This document shows, in pieces, positions 1 to 8,133 of a stretch of DNA of 64,000 nt; within the stretch, counting starts at the first letter, position 1, and every line of letters begins with the position of its first letter. The stretch is taken from positions 1 to 64,000 of the forward strand of contig JBBPZM010000009.1 in assembly GCA_038199035.1 (NCBI GenBank), read 5' to 3'. The stretch is from DATAEY01 sp038199035. GTDB taxonomy: Bacteria; Actinomycetota; Thermoleophilia; Solirubrobacterales; Solirubrobacteraceae. The notes beneath the pieces are model-generated. The model searched no databases and was not told the DNA's origin. It saw only the letters and a list, made by a program, of their open reading frames with translations. The position numbers were made by a program, and so were the translations under genes.

Positions 1-74
1 CGCCGCGGCCCCGGGCCCCCCCCCCCCGGCGGGCCCCGGGGGGGGCGGTCCCGGCGGGCGGGGCCGGGCGGGCC
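1..74. other. Low-complexity G/C-only contig edge
   Basis: Positions 1-74 contain a single A/T base (T at 49) and long runs of C and G. This is unlike the coding DNA that follows and is best read as poor sequence at a contig end or a sequencing artefact. The reading frame of the first pilus gene stays open through it, so the true start of that gene cannot be fixed. Confidence 0.5.
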
Positions 75-92
75 AGGCTGCTCTGGCCGCTG

Positions 93-341
93 GTGGTGGC
101 CGGGCAGGCGGCCTGGGTGGCCGGGTCGGCCGCGCGCGCGGCGTCGCGAGCGCACGCGGTTGGCCGCGACGCCGTCGGCGCGGCCCGCGGCGTGCTGCCG
201 GCCGACCTCGAGCGCGGCCTGCGGGTGCGTGCCTCCAGTGACGGGTCGGTGACCGTCACTGTCGGCGTCCCCTCGGTCGTCGGCCTCGCGCCGCTGGGGG
301 CGGTCGACGGCCGAGCGCAGTTCGAGCCGCAGTCCCCGTGA
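93..341 (+). CDS. TadE-like pilus assembly protein, start uncertain (probably 5'-partial)
   Basis: Small Tad/Flp pilus-associated protein. The frame upstream of the GTG at 93 encodes a hydrophobic stretch (ARLLWPLVVAGQAAWVAG) that continues into an Ala/Arg-rich helix, the usual N-terminal membrane anchor of TadE-like minor pilins, followed by a short beta-rich part. The GTG at 93 would cut this anchor in half, so the gene probably starts upstream, inside the low-complexity edge or outside the window. Its stop overlaps the next start by 4 bases (GTGA, 338-341), which puts it in one operon with the next three genes. Confidence 0.55.
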   Translation: MVAGQAAWVAGSAARAASRAHAVGRDAVGAARGVLPADLERGLRVRASSDGSVTVTVGVPSVVGLAPLGAVDGRAQFEPQSP

Positions 342-673
342 GCTCGCAGCGAGGGCAGTCGGCGGTTGAGGTAGTCGCCCTCCTGCCCGTGCTGGTGGCC
401 GCCGGCCTGGCCCTGCTCCAGCTGCTGGCCGCCGGGGCGGCGGCCGAGTACGCCGGTCACGCGGCGGAGGCCGGCGCCGTGGCCATGCTCCAGGAGCGCG
501 ACCCCGTGCACGCCGCCCGAGCGGCGCTTCCGTCCTGGTCGGCACGGCGGGTCGAGGTGGCGGTCAGGGGCCGCCGCGTCCAGGTCGAGGTGCAGCCGGC
601 GGCGATCGACCCCTCGGTCAGCCGGCTCCTGCGCGCCACCGCCGAGGCCGACGCCGGGCCGGGTGGGCCATGA
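338..673 (+). CDS. TadE-like minor pilin
   Basis: 111-residue protein with the hallmark of TadE proteins: a short basic leader (SSQRGQSAVE), a Glu just before a hydrophobic helix at about 11-36, then an Ala-rich helix (AAEAGAVAML) and a small C-terminal domain. TadE proteins are membrane-anchored minor components of Tad/Flp type IVc pili. It overlaps both neighbours by 4 bases (GTGA at 338, ATGA at 670), indicating translational coupling. Assignment rests on architecture and context; the sequence is not close to the best-studied TadE proteins. Confidence 0.65.
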   Translation: MSSQRGQSAVEVVALLPVLVAAGLALLQLLAAGAAAEYAGHAAEAGAVAMLQERDPVHAARAALPSWSARRVEVAVRGRRVQVEVQPAAIDPSVSRLLRATAEADAGPGGP

Positions 674-1323
674 ACGAGTTGCTGAGCCGGGTGCGCGAGC
701 TCTACGTGGCTCCCGGGCAGGCGTCGGTCCCCGGCGTTTGGCGCCGGTCGATGGCACCTCCGCCGGCGGCCGCCGTACTGGGCTCGCCCGACCAGGCGGC
801 GCCCACGGCCGCCGGGCTCGCGCTCGGCATGCGGCGCGCCGGCGGATGGCCATGTGCGCTGGTGGCTCTCTGGGGGGTGGATGAGCCGCCGGCATGGCGC
901 CTCCCGGCGGGGCGCGCCGCGCGCCGACTGGCAACCTTGATCCAGGCCGACGGGCTCGAGGCCGACGCCAGCGGGCGCCTCGTGCGAGCGTGGCTTCCCG
1001 GTCCGCCGGCCGCGGCCGCGGTGGCCGCCGAGCGCGTGAGTGCCGCCACGCGGGCGCCGGTCGCGCTGGCGCTCTGCGGTCCGCGAGAGCCCGAGGTCGA
1101 TCGCCTGCTGCGCCGCCAGGACGTCGTCCTGGTGGCCTGCCGTCCGCAGGACGATCCGGCGCTGGCCGTCATCGCCCAGGACAGCCTGGCCGGGCTGCCC
1201 GCACCGATCCGAATCTGCGAGGCGACCTGCGGACGGCTGACCCGCGCACTCGCCCTGGCCGGAGCGAGGCCGCCGGCGGCACTGCGCGCCACCCTGCGCC
1301 CGGCCCTGGAGGCGGTCACGTGA
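670..1323 (+). CDS. Hypothetical protein of the pilus operon
   Basis: 217 residues, Ala/Arg/Pro-rich, with no signal peptide or membrane segment. No catalytic motif is recognisable. The middle and C-terminal parts (VVLVACRPQDDPALAVIAQDSLAGL; about 138-162 in shortened form VVLVACRP...DSLAGL) look like a Rossmann-like alternation of strands and helices but lack a P-loop. It sits between a TadE-like gene (ATGA overlap at 670) and the Tad/VanY/SLT fusion gene (GTGA overlap at 1320), so a role in pilus assembly or regulation is likely by context only. Confidence 0.5.
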   Translation: MNELLSRVRELYVAPGQASVPGVWRRSMAPPPAAAVLGSPDQAAPTAAGLALGMRRAGGWPCALVALWGVDEPPAWRLPAGRAARRLATLIQADGLEADASGRLVRAWLPGPPAAAAVAAERVSAATRAPVALALCGPREPEVDRLLRRQDVVLVACRPQDDPALAVIAQDSLAGLPAPIRICEATCGRLTRALALAGARPPAALRATLRPALEAVT

Positions 1324-2687
1324 GCCGACGTGGCGCCACCCGCGCCCGTGCAGGGGGCGTGAGCCCGGTACGTGCACGGGGCGCGATCGCCAGCCAGCGC
1401 GGCCAGGCGCTCCTGCTGCTGGTGGGCGCCCTGGCCGCCGTGGCGGTCGGCGCCTTCGTCCTGGGCGGGGTCGCCCGCGGCGTGGGCAAGCAGGGAAGCG
1501 ACCAGCGCGCCGCCGATCTGGCCGCGCTGGCCGGCGCCCGCGCAATGCGAGCGGCCTACGACCGCCTGTTCGAGCCGGCGTTCATCGGTGACGTCCCCAA
1601 CCCGCGCCATCTCGAGAAGGCGACGTACCTGTCCATGGGCCGTGACGCCGCCAGCCGGACGGCGCAGGCCAATGGGGCGTCAGGCGCCGTCTCCTTCCCC
1701 GACGCCAGCAGCTTCGCTCCCGTCCGCATCCGCGCCGCGGTGACGGACCCGGCGACGGTGCCCGCCGGCGGGAGGTCCGCCTCGGTGCCCCTCGAGGCCG
1801 AGGCCGAGGCCGAGCTGAGCCCTCCCGGCGGAGGGCTGGCCGGCTGGGCCGACGGCGGCGGCTACAGCGGTCCCCTCTCCTATCGGCAGGGAAAGCCGAT
1901 GCGACCCGACGTCGCCTTGGCCTTCGACCGGATGGCCGCCGCGGCGGCTCGCGCCGGCGTTCCCCTAACCATCAACAGCGCCTTTCGCAGCGACGCCGAG
2001 CAGGCCGTCCTCTTCGCTCGCCATCCCGACCCGAAGTGGGTCGCCCCTCCGGGGCGCTCGCTGCACCGGCTGGGAACGGAGCTGGACCTCGGGTCGCCGG
2101 CGGCCTATGGCTGGCTTGCCGCCAACGCCGGCCGGTTCGGCTTCGTCAAGCGCTACTCGTGGGAGCCCTGGCACTTCGGGTACACGCGCAACGCCGGGAG
2201 CGCCTCGGTCGGGTTCGGCGGCTCGCGGGGCGATGGCTCGAGCGCCGTGCCGTCGTTCGTCCCAACCCGCTTCGCTCCGGCCATCCTGCGGGCCTCGCAG
2301 CGTTGGAGCGTCTCGGCCGGCGTGCTGTCCGCCCAGCTCTACGCCGAGTCGAACTTCAACCCCTTCGCGGTCTCCCCGGCCGGGGCGCGGGGCATCGCCC
2401 AGTTCATCCCGGGCACCGCCCGCTCCTACGGGCTCGCCAACCCGTTCGACGCCAGCGCTTCGATCGACGCCCAGGCGCACCTCATGCGCGACCTGCTCGC
2501 GCGGTTCGGCTCGGTCCCGCTCGCCCTGGCCGCCTATAACGCCGGGCCCGGGGCGGTCGCCCGCTGTGGCTGCATCCCTCCGTATCCCGAGACCCAGGGC
2601 TACGTCGCGCGCATCCTCGGCCTGCTCAAGGGCTTCGGGGACACTGCCGGAGTGAGCGGCGGCCTGGCGGTGCGGTTGGTGGAGTGA
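1320..2687 (+). CDS. Tad-like anchored VanY peptidase / SLT transglycosylase fusion
   Basis: 455-residue cell-wall enzyme built from three parts. Residues 27-50 are a QRGQALLLLVGALAAVAVGAF anchor like that of Tad-type (TadG/Rv3654c-like) proteins, followed by a DLAALAGARAM helix. Residues 185-288 form a D,D-carboxypeptidase (VanY/M15B) domain with the zinc signature S247-x-H249...D256 and E282-x-x-H285. Residues 316-440 are a goose-type/SLT lytic transglycosylase with catalytic E343 in YAESNFNPFA, the GARGIAQFIPGT motif and AAYNAG at 404-409. It starts with a GTG overlapping the previous stop. By inference it cuts peptide and glycan strands to let the pilus pass through the wall. The order of parts is unusual; see findings. 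Confidence 0.8.
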   Translation: MSRRGATRARAGGVSPVRARGAIASQRGQALLLLVGALAAVAVGAFVLGGVARGVGKQGSDQRAADLAALAGARAMRAAYDRLFEPAFIGDVPNPRHLEKATYLSMGRDAASRTAQANGASGAVSFPDASSFAPVRIRAAVTDPATVPAGGRSASVPLEAEAEAELSPPGGGLAGWADGGGYSGPLSYRQGKPMRPDVALAFDRMAAAAARAGVPLTINSAFRSDAEQAVLFARHPDPKWVAPPGRSLHRLGTELDLGSPAAYGWLAANAGRFGFVKRYSWEPWHFGYTRNAGSASVGFGGSRGDGSSAVPSFVPTRFAPAILRASQRWSVSAGVLSAQLYAESNFNPFAVSPAGARGIAQFIPGTARSYGLANPFDASASIDAQAHLMRDLLARFGSVPLALAAYNAGPGAVARCGCIPPYPETQGYVARILGLLKGFGDTAGVSGGLAVRLVE

Positions 2688-2822
2688 GGGGATCGGCCGG
2701 CCGACGTGCCGCAGGGCCCGCACGGAGGGGGAAGGAGCGATGAGTTCCCGTCGCCCTAGCGGTCTGAGCACGTGATGGCGCCGGAGCGTGCCAAAGACTC
2801 GCGGATGAAAAAGGAGGACGCA

Positions 2823-3263
2823 ATGAGGACGCTGATCTCATCGTCGGACCGCCAGGGCCAGTGGGGGATGCTGATGCTGCGACTCGCCCTCGGGGTGGTG
2901 ATGTTCCTGGCCGGTTGGATGAAGCTGGTCGACTTCGGGCCGGCCAACTTCGGCAAGGCCCTCGCGACCATGGGCGTTCCCCTCCCCGAGCTCTTCGGCT
3001 ACGCCGTCACGCTGCTGGAGGTGGTGGGCGGCGCGTTCGTGGTCATCGGCCTGCTCTCCCGCCCGGTCGCCGTGCTGCTGATCATCGACATGGTGGTGGC
3101 GATCGTCCTCGTGACGAGCAAGGTCGGCTTCCTGTCCCCGACGGGCAAGTCCGGAGCGGAGATCAACGTGCTTCTGATCGAGGGCTTCCTGGCCATCCTC
3201 TTCGCGGGGGCGGGGTCGATCTCGGTCGACCGGGTGCTGGAGCGAAGGGCGCGGGAGCGCTAG
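2823..3263 (+). CDS. DoxX family membrane protein
   Basis: 146-residue protein with four predicted membrane helices (about 15-35, 52-75, 79-98, 118-136) and the DoxX pattern RLALGVVMFLAGWMKL near the N terminus. DoxX proteins are small inner-membrane proteins; some act with oxidoreductases in thiol or quinone metabolism, but the substrate here cannot be told. The ATG at 2823 is chosen because a strong AAGGAGG site lies at 2811-2817, 5 bases upstream; an in-frame GTG/ATG further upstream lacks such a site. It stands alone, with a convergent gene downstream. Confidence 0.8.
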   Translation: MRTLISSSDRQGQWGMLMLRLALGVVMFLAGWMKLVDFGPANFGKALATMGVPLPELFGYAVTLLEVVGGAFVVIGLLSRPVAVLLIIDMVVAIVLVTSKVGFLSPTGKSGAEINVLLIEGFLAILFAGAGSISVDRVLERRARER

Positions 3264-3369
3264 CCGGACGGTCCCCCCGAGTGATGCTCCGAGGATCGCT
3301 CGCTTGGGGCAGCGCTCGTAGACGGCTCGCCCAGCCGAGCGCGTCCCGGCCGGCTACCCGGCCGTTCGC

Positions 3370-4395
3370 TCAGCGCACCGCTTTCCGCACCGCTCGCACG
3401 GCCCGCTCGCAGCCCGCTCGATCGACATCGAGGTGGGTGACCATGCGCAACCTCCGAGGGCCGACCGCGCTGACCTCCACGCCCGCCCGGGACAGCGTCC
3501 CCGCGAGCCGGTGGGCGTCGTCCACATCGAGGATCACGATGTTGGTCTCGACCAGCCCGGGATCGACGTGCAGACCGTTCACGCCGGCCAGCGACTCGGC
3601 GATGAAGCGGGCGTTGAGGTGGTCGTCGCGCAGGCGCTCGACGTGGTGGTCGAGCGCGTGAAGGGCGCCGGCGGCGAGGATGCCGGCCTGCCGCAGGGCG
3701 CCGCCCCACATCTGCTTGTAGCGCCAGGCCTCGCCGATCACCTCCCGTGATCCGGCCAGGACGGCGCCGACGGGCGCGCCGAGTCCCTTGGTGAAGTCGA
3801 TCCACGCCGTCTCGACCCCGCTGGCGTAGTCGCGCGCCGGCACGCCCGAGGCCACGACCGCATTCATGAGACGCGCGCCGTCGAGGTGGGTGCGCAGGCC
3901 ATGGCGCCGGGCGACCTCCAGCACCTGCTGGACGGTGGCGAGCGGCCACACCCGCCCACCGGCGAGGTTGGTCGTCTGCTCGACCGAGACCAGCCGCGGC
4001 CGAGGCCGGTAGCGGTCCTCGGCCGGGTGCAGGGCGGCCTCGAGCTGGGCGGCGTCGAAGACCCCGCCGTCGCCGTCGAGCGGATGCAGGCTCGCTCCGG
4101 ATAGCTGGGCCGGCCCGCCGGCCTCGGCGTGGATGGGATGGGCCGTGCGATCGAGCAGCACCTCGTCGCCTCCGGGCCTGAGGTGCACCCGGAAGGCGAT
4201 CGCGTTGCACATCGTCCCTGAGGGCAGGAAGAGGGCGGCCTCGTGGCCGAGCAGCTCGGCCACGCGCTCCTGGAGAGCGTTCACCGTCGGGTCGGCCAGG
4301 CGCTGCTCGTCGCCCACCTCGGCGGCGGCCATGGCCCGGCGCATCGCGGCGGTGGGCCGCGTCTGCGTGTCGCTGAAGAGGTTGACGGTCGTCAC
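3370..4395 (-). CDS. ltaE: Low-specificity L-threonine aldolase
   Basis: 341-residue PLP enzyme of fold type I that cleaves L-threonine or allo-threonine to glycine and acetaldehyde. The N terminus (NLFSDTQTRPT) matches the family start NxxSDTxTxPT. PLP-binding residues are visible: HLDGARL (H170, D172) and Schiff-base lysine K203 in DFTKGLGAPVG. The GTG at 4395 is preferred over an upstream in-frame ATG because the family motif begins just two residues in. The gene is convergent with doxX and divergent from uvrC. Activity on other beta-hydroxy amino acids is possible. Confidence 0.88.
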   Translation of the reverse strand: MTTVNLFSDTQTRPTAAMRRAMAAAEVGDEQRLADPTVNALQERVAELLGHEAALFLPSGTMCNAIAFRVHLRPGGDEVLLDRTAHPIHAEAGGPAQLSGASLHPLDGDGGVFDAAQLEAALHPAEDRYRPRPRLVSVEQTTNLAGGRVWPLATVQQVLEVARRHGLRTHLDGARLMNAVVASGVPARDYASGVETAWIDFTKGLGAPVGAVLAGSREVIGEAWRYKQMWGGALRQAGILAAGALHALDHHVERLRDDHLNARFIAESLAGVNGLHVDPGLVETNIVILDVDDAHRLAGTLSRAGVEVSAVGPRRLRMVTHLDVDRAGCERAVRAVRKAVR

Positions 4396-4556
4396 GCAAG
4401 CGAGGCTACTTCGGGCTGGAGGCTGGAGGCCCGGGGGCCGGGCTGCCGCCACCGGGCCCCGCGAGCGGCCGGCCTCGACGCGGGGGCTCCGCCCGCACGC
4501 CGGCTCGCACCCCGCGGGCCCCCGGCCGCACGCCAGCCGGCGCCTATCCTCGAACG

Positions 4557-6428
4557 ATGGCGGCTCAGACCACCGACAAGCTCACCGAGCAGCGCCGCTC
4601 GCTGCCCGACGCCCCCGGCGTCTACCTCTTCCGCGACGTCCGCGGACGGGTGATCTACGTGGGCAAGGCCAAGTCGATCCGCAAGCGGGTGGCCTCCCAC
4701 TTCTCCGGGCGCACCGCCTTCGGCCCCACCCAGCTCGTGCCGCTGATCGACTCGATCGAGGCGACCGTCCTCGCCACCGAGGCCGAGGCGCTGCTGCTCG
4801 AGCAGAACTTCATCAAGCAGCACAAGCCCCGCTTCAACATCCGCCTGCGCGACGACAAGTCCTACCCCTACATCGCGATCTCCATGGAGGAGGACTTCCC
4901 GCGCGTCTACTTCACCCGCGAGCGCCATCGGCGCGGCCGCGCCTACTTCGGTCCCTATTCGAACGCCAAGCGCGTGCGCGACACGCTCGACCTCCTCCAG
5001 AAGGTCTTCCTCTTCCGCTCGTGCGACGGCCAAGAGCCCGGGCGGCGCAGCGGCTCGCCCTGCCTCGACTACTACATCAAGCGCTGCGAGGCGCCCTGCG
5101 TCGGCTACGTCGACCGCGGCCACTACCGCCACCACTCCATCCAGGGAGTCATCGCCTTCTTGTCGGGGCGTTACCGCGAGATCGAGCGCGAGCTCGAGCG
5201 CCGCATGAACGACGCCGCGGCGGCCCAGGAGTTCGAGCAGGCGGCGCTGGAGCGTAACCGCCTGCGAGCCGTGCGCTCGCTGCTCGAGCGCCAGCGCGTG
5301 GCCAACGAGTCGGTGGGGACGCTGGACGCCATCGCCGTGGCCGTGGACGGGACCGAGGCCAACGCCCAGGTCTTCCAGGTGCGCGACGGGGTCCTGTCCG
5401 ACCGCCAGTCCTTCTACCTCGAGAACGAGGGCCAGCGCGGGCTGCCCGAGGTGGTCGAGGAGTTCGTCCTCCAGTACTACGGCTCGGCCATGGCCATCCC
5501 CGCCCAGGTCGTCGTCCAGCGCGACGTCGGAGAGCTGCCGGCGCTGGCCGAGGCGCTGGCCTCGCGGCGGGAGGGCCCGGTCGAGGTGCGCATGGCGGAG
5601 CGCGGAGACAAGCGGCGCATCCTCGAGCTGGCCGAGCGCAACGCCCGGCTGGCCCTCGACCAGGAGCGCCTCAAGGACGAGCGCCGGCGCCAGCGCCGCG
5701 CCGAGGCGCTCGACGGCCTCCAGCGCGTCCTGCGCCTCGACATGCCGCCGGTCCGCATCGAGTGCTTCGACATCTCGAACCTGGGCGGCACCCACACCAC
5801 CGCCTCGATGGTCGTCTTCGAGGGAGCCGCGCCCAAGAAGCCCGACTACCGGCGGTTCAACGTCCGCACCGTGGAGGGCAGCGACGACTTCGCCTCGATG
5901 GCCGAGGTCCTCGGTCGCCGCCTCGCGGCCTTCGAGTCCCAGCACGACCTCTCGCCCCACGACCCCGAGCGCGACCGTTCTTTCGCCGCTCTGCCCAACC
6001 TGATCGTGATCGACGGGGGGAGAGGGCAGCTCTCCGCCGGCCTGGGCGCCCTCCAGGGCTTTCGCGAGCGCGGGGTCGCCGTGGTCGCCCTGGCCAAGCG
6101 CATCGAGGAGGTCTTCCTGCCGGGCGGCGCCGAGCCCCTGCTGCTCGCCCACGACACGCCCGAGCTCCAGCTCCTCCAGCGGGTGCGCGACGAGGCCCAT
6201 CGCTTCGCCATCACCCACCACCGCGGTCGCCGCGACCGGGCGATGACCACCTCGATCCTCGACGACCTGCCCGGCGTCGGCCCGGCGCGCAAGCGCGCGC
6301 TGCTCAAGCACTTCGGCTCGCCCGACGCCGTGGTCGCCGCCTCGCGCGAGGAGCTCGAGGCCGCGCCGGGCCTGCCGGGCAAGGTCGCCCGCGAGCTCTA
6401 CGCCGCGCTCAACAAGACGGGCCGCTGA
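4557..6428 (+). CDS. uvrC: UvrABC excinuclease subunit C
   Basis: 623 residues, full length. It makes the two incisions around a DNA lesion in nucleotide excision repair. Domains in order: GIY-YIG nuclease (GVY at 21-23, YVGKAKSIRKR from 34), Cys-rich linker with paired CxxxxC-type cysteines around 170-185, UVR helix that binds UvrB (about 205-240), RNase H-like second nuclease starting at RIECFDISN, and tandem helix-hairpin-helix motifs (LPGVGPARKRALL...GLPGKVARELY) at the C terminus. It begins the uvrC-rapZ-glycolysis cluster typical of actinobacteria. Confidence 0.96.
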   Translation: MAAQTTDKLTEQRRSLPDAPGVYLFRDVRGRVIYVGKAKSIRKRVASHFSGRTAFGPTQLVPLIDSIEATVLATEAEALLLEQNFIKQHKPRFNIRLRDDKSYPYIAISMEEDFPRVYFTRERHRRGRAYFGPYSNAKRVRDTLDLLQKVFLFRSCDGQEPGRRSGSPCLDYYIKRCEAPCVGYVDRGHYRHHSIQGVIAFLSGRYREIERELERRMNDAAAAQEFEQAALERNRLRAVRSLLERQRVANESVGTLDAIAVAVDGTEANAQVFQVRDGVLSDRQSFYLENEGQRGLPEVVEEFVLQYYGSAMAIPAQVVVQRDVGELPALAEALASRREGPVEVRMAERGDKRRILELAERNARLALDQERLKDERRRQRRAEALDGLQRVLRLDMPPVRIECFDISNLGGTHTTASMVVFEGAAPKKPDYRRFNVRTVEGSDDFASMAEVLGRRLAAFESQHDLSPHDPERDRSFAALPNLIVIDGGRGQLSAGLGALQGFRERGVAVVALAKRIEEVFLPGGAEPLLLAHDTPELQLLQRVRDEAHRFAITHHRGRRDRAMTTSILDDLPGVGPARKRALLKHFGSPDAVVAASREELEAAPGLPGKVARELYAALNKTGR

Positions 6429-6574
6429 AGGGCGGTGGGCCGGCAGCCGGCGGCGAGCGTCCAGCGAGATCGGCCGTTGACCCGTCAGGTCGGCACGCGC
6501 CTTTCGGTGCACCGCGACGGGGCAGACCTCATCCGCAACGCCTCGGCGGCCGAAGTGTCTAGGGAAGTGGCCCC

Positions 6575-7567
6575 ATGTCCGAGCGAGCCAGCAGACTCGG
6601 GGCGATGAGCGCCTCCAGGTCGGTACGGCTGGGCGAGCGGCTGCGCCGCGGCCGGCGAGCGGAGCGCGCGCGACTGCGCTCGGCCGGCGCGAAGCTCCAG
6701 GACCTCGTGGTGATCACCGGCTTCTCGGGCGCCGGCAAGTCGACCGCGATGGCGGTCTTCGAGGACGCCGGCTACTTCTGCGTGGACAACCTGCCGCCGG
6801 AGATGATCCGCTCGCTGTTCGAGCTCTTCCAGCACGAGGGCTCGAACGTCGAGTCGGCCGCCGTGGTCTCCGATGTGCGCGGCGGCGCCTACTTCGACGG
6901 CCTCCGCTCGGTGCTCGACGACCTCGACGCCAGCGGCCTGCGCCACCGTGTGGTGTTCCTCGAGGCCGACGACCAGACCCTGCTCGACCGCTACAAGGAG
7001 ACGCGGCGGCGCCACCCGGTGACTCCCTCCGGGGGCGTGGCCGAGGGCATCGCCGCCGAGCGCGCCCTGCTGGCGCCGATCCGCGAGCGGGCCGAGTACG
7101 TCATCGACACCGGAGGCCTCAGCGCCGCGGCGCTGAGGCGCAAGCTGGCCGATGAGCTCCTCCCCGGCGGGCGCCCCGCCCGTCTGGCCGTGACCTTCCG
7201 CTCGTTCGGCCACAAGCACGGCCCGATGCGCGACGCCGACCTGGCCTTCGACGTGCGCTTCCTCCCCAATCCCCACTACGAGCTCGCCCTGCGCCCCCTG
7301 ACCGGCCTGGACGAGCCGGTCGTCGCCTACATCGACCGGGGCGGCGCGCTCGAGGAGCTCTACGCGCACCTCCTGCCGCTGCTCGACTACCTCCTTCCGC
7401 AGTACGTGCGCGAGGGCAAGTCCCACCTCGTCGTCGGCATCGGCTGCACCGGCGGCCGCCATCGCTCGGTGGCCATCGCCGAGCACCTGGCCGAGCACTA
7501 CGACTCCTCGGGCGACTACGTCGTCGACGTCGCCCACCGCGACCTCGAGAAGACCCCGCGCGACTGA
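6575..7567 (+). CDS. rapZ: RNase adapter / nucleotide-binding protein RapZ (YvcJ)
   Basis: 330 residues. P-loop protein; in E. coli RapZ tunes GlmZ sRNA decay and so amino-sugar synthesis, in B. subtilis YvcJ affects competence. Walker A is GFSGAGKST at 49-57 and the conserved C-terminal signature GCTGGRHRS is at 290-298. The protein carries about 42 extra Arg-rich residues before the usual start of the family; a later start cannot be excluded. It follows uvrC as in most actinobacteria, but the next genes are not yvcK and whiA. Confidence 0.9.
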   Translation: MSERASRLGAMSASRSVRLGERLRRGRRAERARLRSAGAKLQDLVVITGFSGAGKSTAMAVFEDAGYFCVDNLPPEMIRSLFELFQHEGSNVESAAVVSDVRGGAYFDGLRSVLDDLDASGLRHRVVFLEADDQTLLDRYKETRRRHPVTPSGGVAEGIAAERALLAPIRERAEYVIDTGGLSAAALRRKLADELLPGGRPARLAVTFRSFGHKHGPMRDADLAFDVRFLPNPHYELALRPLTGLDEPVVAYIDRGGALEELYAHLLPLLDYLLPQYVREGKSHLVVGIGCTGGRHRSVAIAEHLAEHYDSSGDYVVDVAHRDLEKTPRD

Positions 7568-7610
7568 GGGCGCAAGCGAGGCCGCCGCCGGCTCGTCTAG
7601 CCTGCGGCCG

Positions 7611-7976
7611 GTGATCGACCACGTCCGCCGGGAGGTCACGGACCTCGAGCGATCGGCGCGCTTCTACGACGCCGTGTTCTTCGCCCTCGGCGTTCGGCGG
7701 CTGCGCGCGACGCCCGGCGCGATCGCCTACGGGGTCGACCATCCCCGGCTGTGGCTCGTGGCCTCCCGGACGGCTGTGGGCGGCAACGACCTCCTCGCCC
7801 TGGCCGCCCGCGGCAAGGCCGCCGTCGACGCGGCCTACGAGGTGGCGCTCGGCGCGGGCGGCTTCGGCGATGGGGCGCCGGGACCACGGCCAGAGCAGGG
7901 GAGGCGCTGCTACAGCGCCTCCGTGCTCGACCCCGACGGCCTCCGGGTCGAGGTCGTCACCGGCACCGCCGAGTAG
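7611..7976 (+). CDS. VOC superfamily (glyoxalase-like) protein
   Basis: 121 residues, one VOC (beta-alpha-beta-beta-beta x2) module. Typical signatures are IDHVRREVTDLERSARFYDAV at the N terminus and SASVLDPDGLRVEVV at the C terminus. Of the usual metal ligands, the N-terminal His (H4) and the C-terminal Glu (in RVEVV) are present. Substrate is unknown; the family covers glyoxalase I, dioxygenases and antibiotic-binding proteins. The start is GTG at 7611, 43 bases after rapZ. It takes the place where yvcK and whiA stand in related clusters. Confidence 0.75.
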   Translation: MIDHVRREVTDLERSARFYDAVFFALGVRRLRATPGAIAYGVDHPRLWLVASRTAVGGNDLLALAARGKAAVDAAYEVALGAGGFGDGAPGPRPEQGRRCYSASVLDPDGLRVEVVTGTAE

Positions 7977-8133
7977 CGACCGTCGTTCGGCGCGGCCGCG
8001 GCCGCGAGGAGCCGCCGGCCGAACCCCAGGCGCCGGCGCCTTGCTGCGCAAAGGCGCTGATAGCCTCCGGCGCCGGTCGGGGGCCAGGGCCCCCCGGGTC
8101 TTGCGCAAAGCGGCAGGAGGTGGCAGCCAAGGC

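Noticed and set aside
457..1610. Two long minus-strand frames over the pilus operon
   Set aside because: Arg-rich with no recognisable motif; the plus-strand genes are coupled by 4-base overlaps.
4392..6512. 706-residue minus-strand frame opposite uvrC
   Set aside because: Shadow frame; uvrC motifs are unambiguous on the plus strand.
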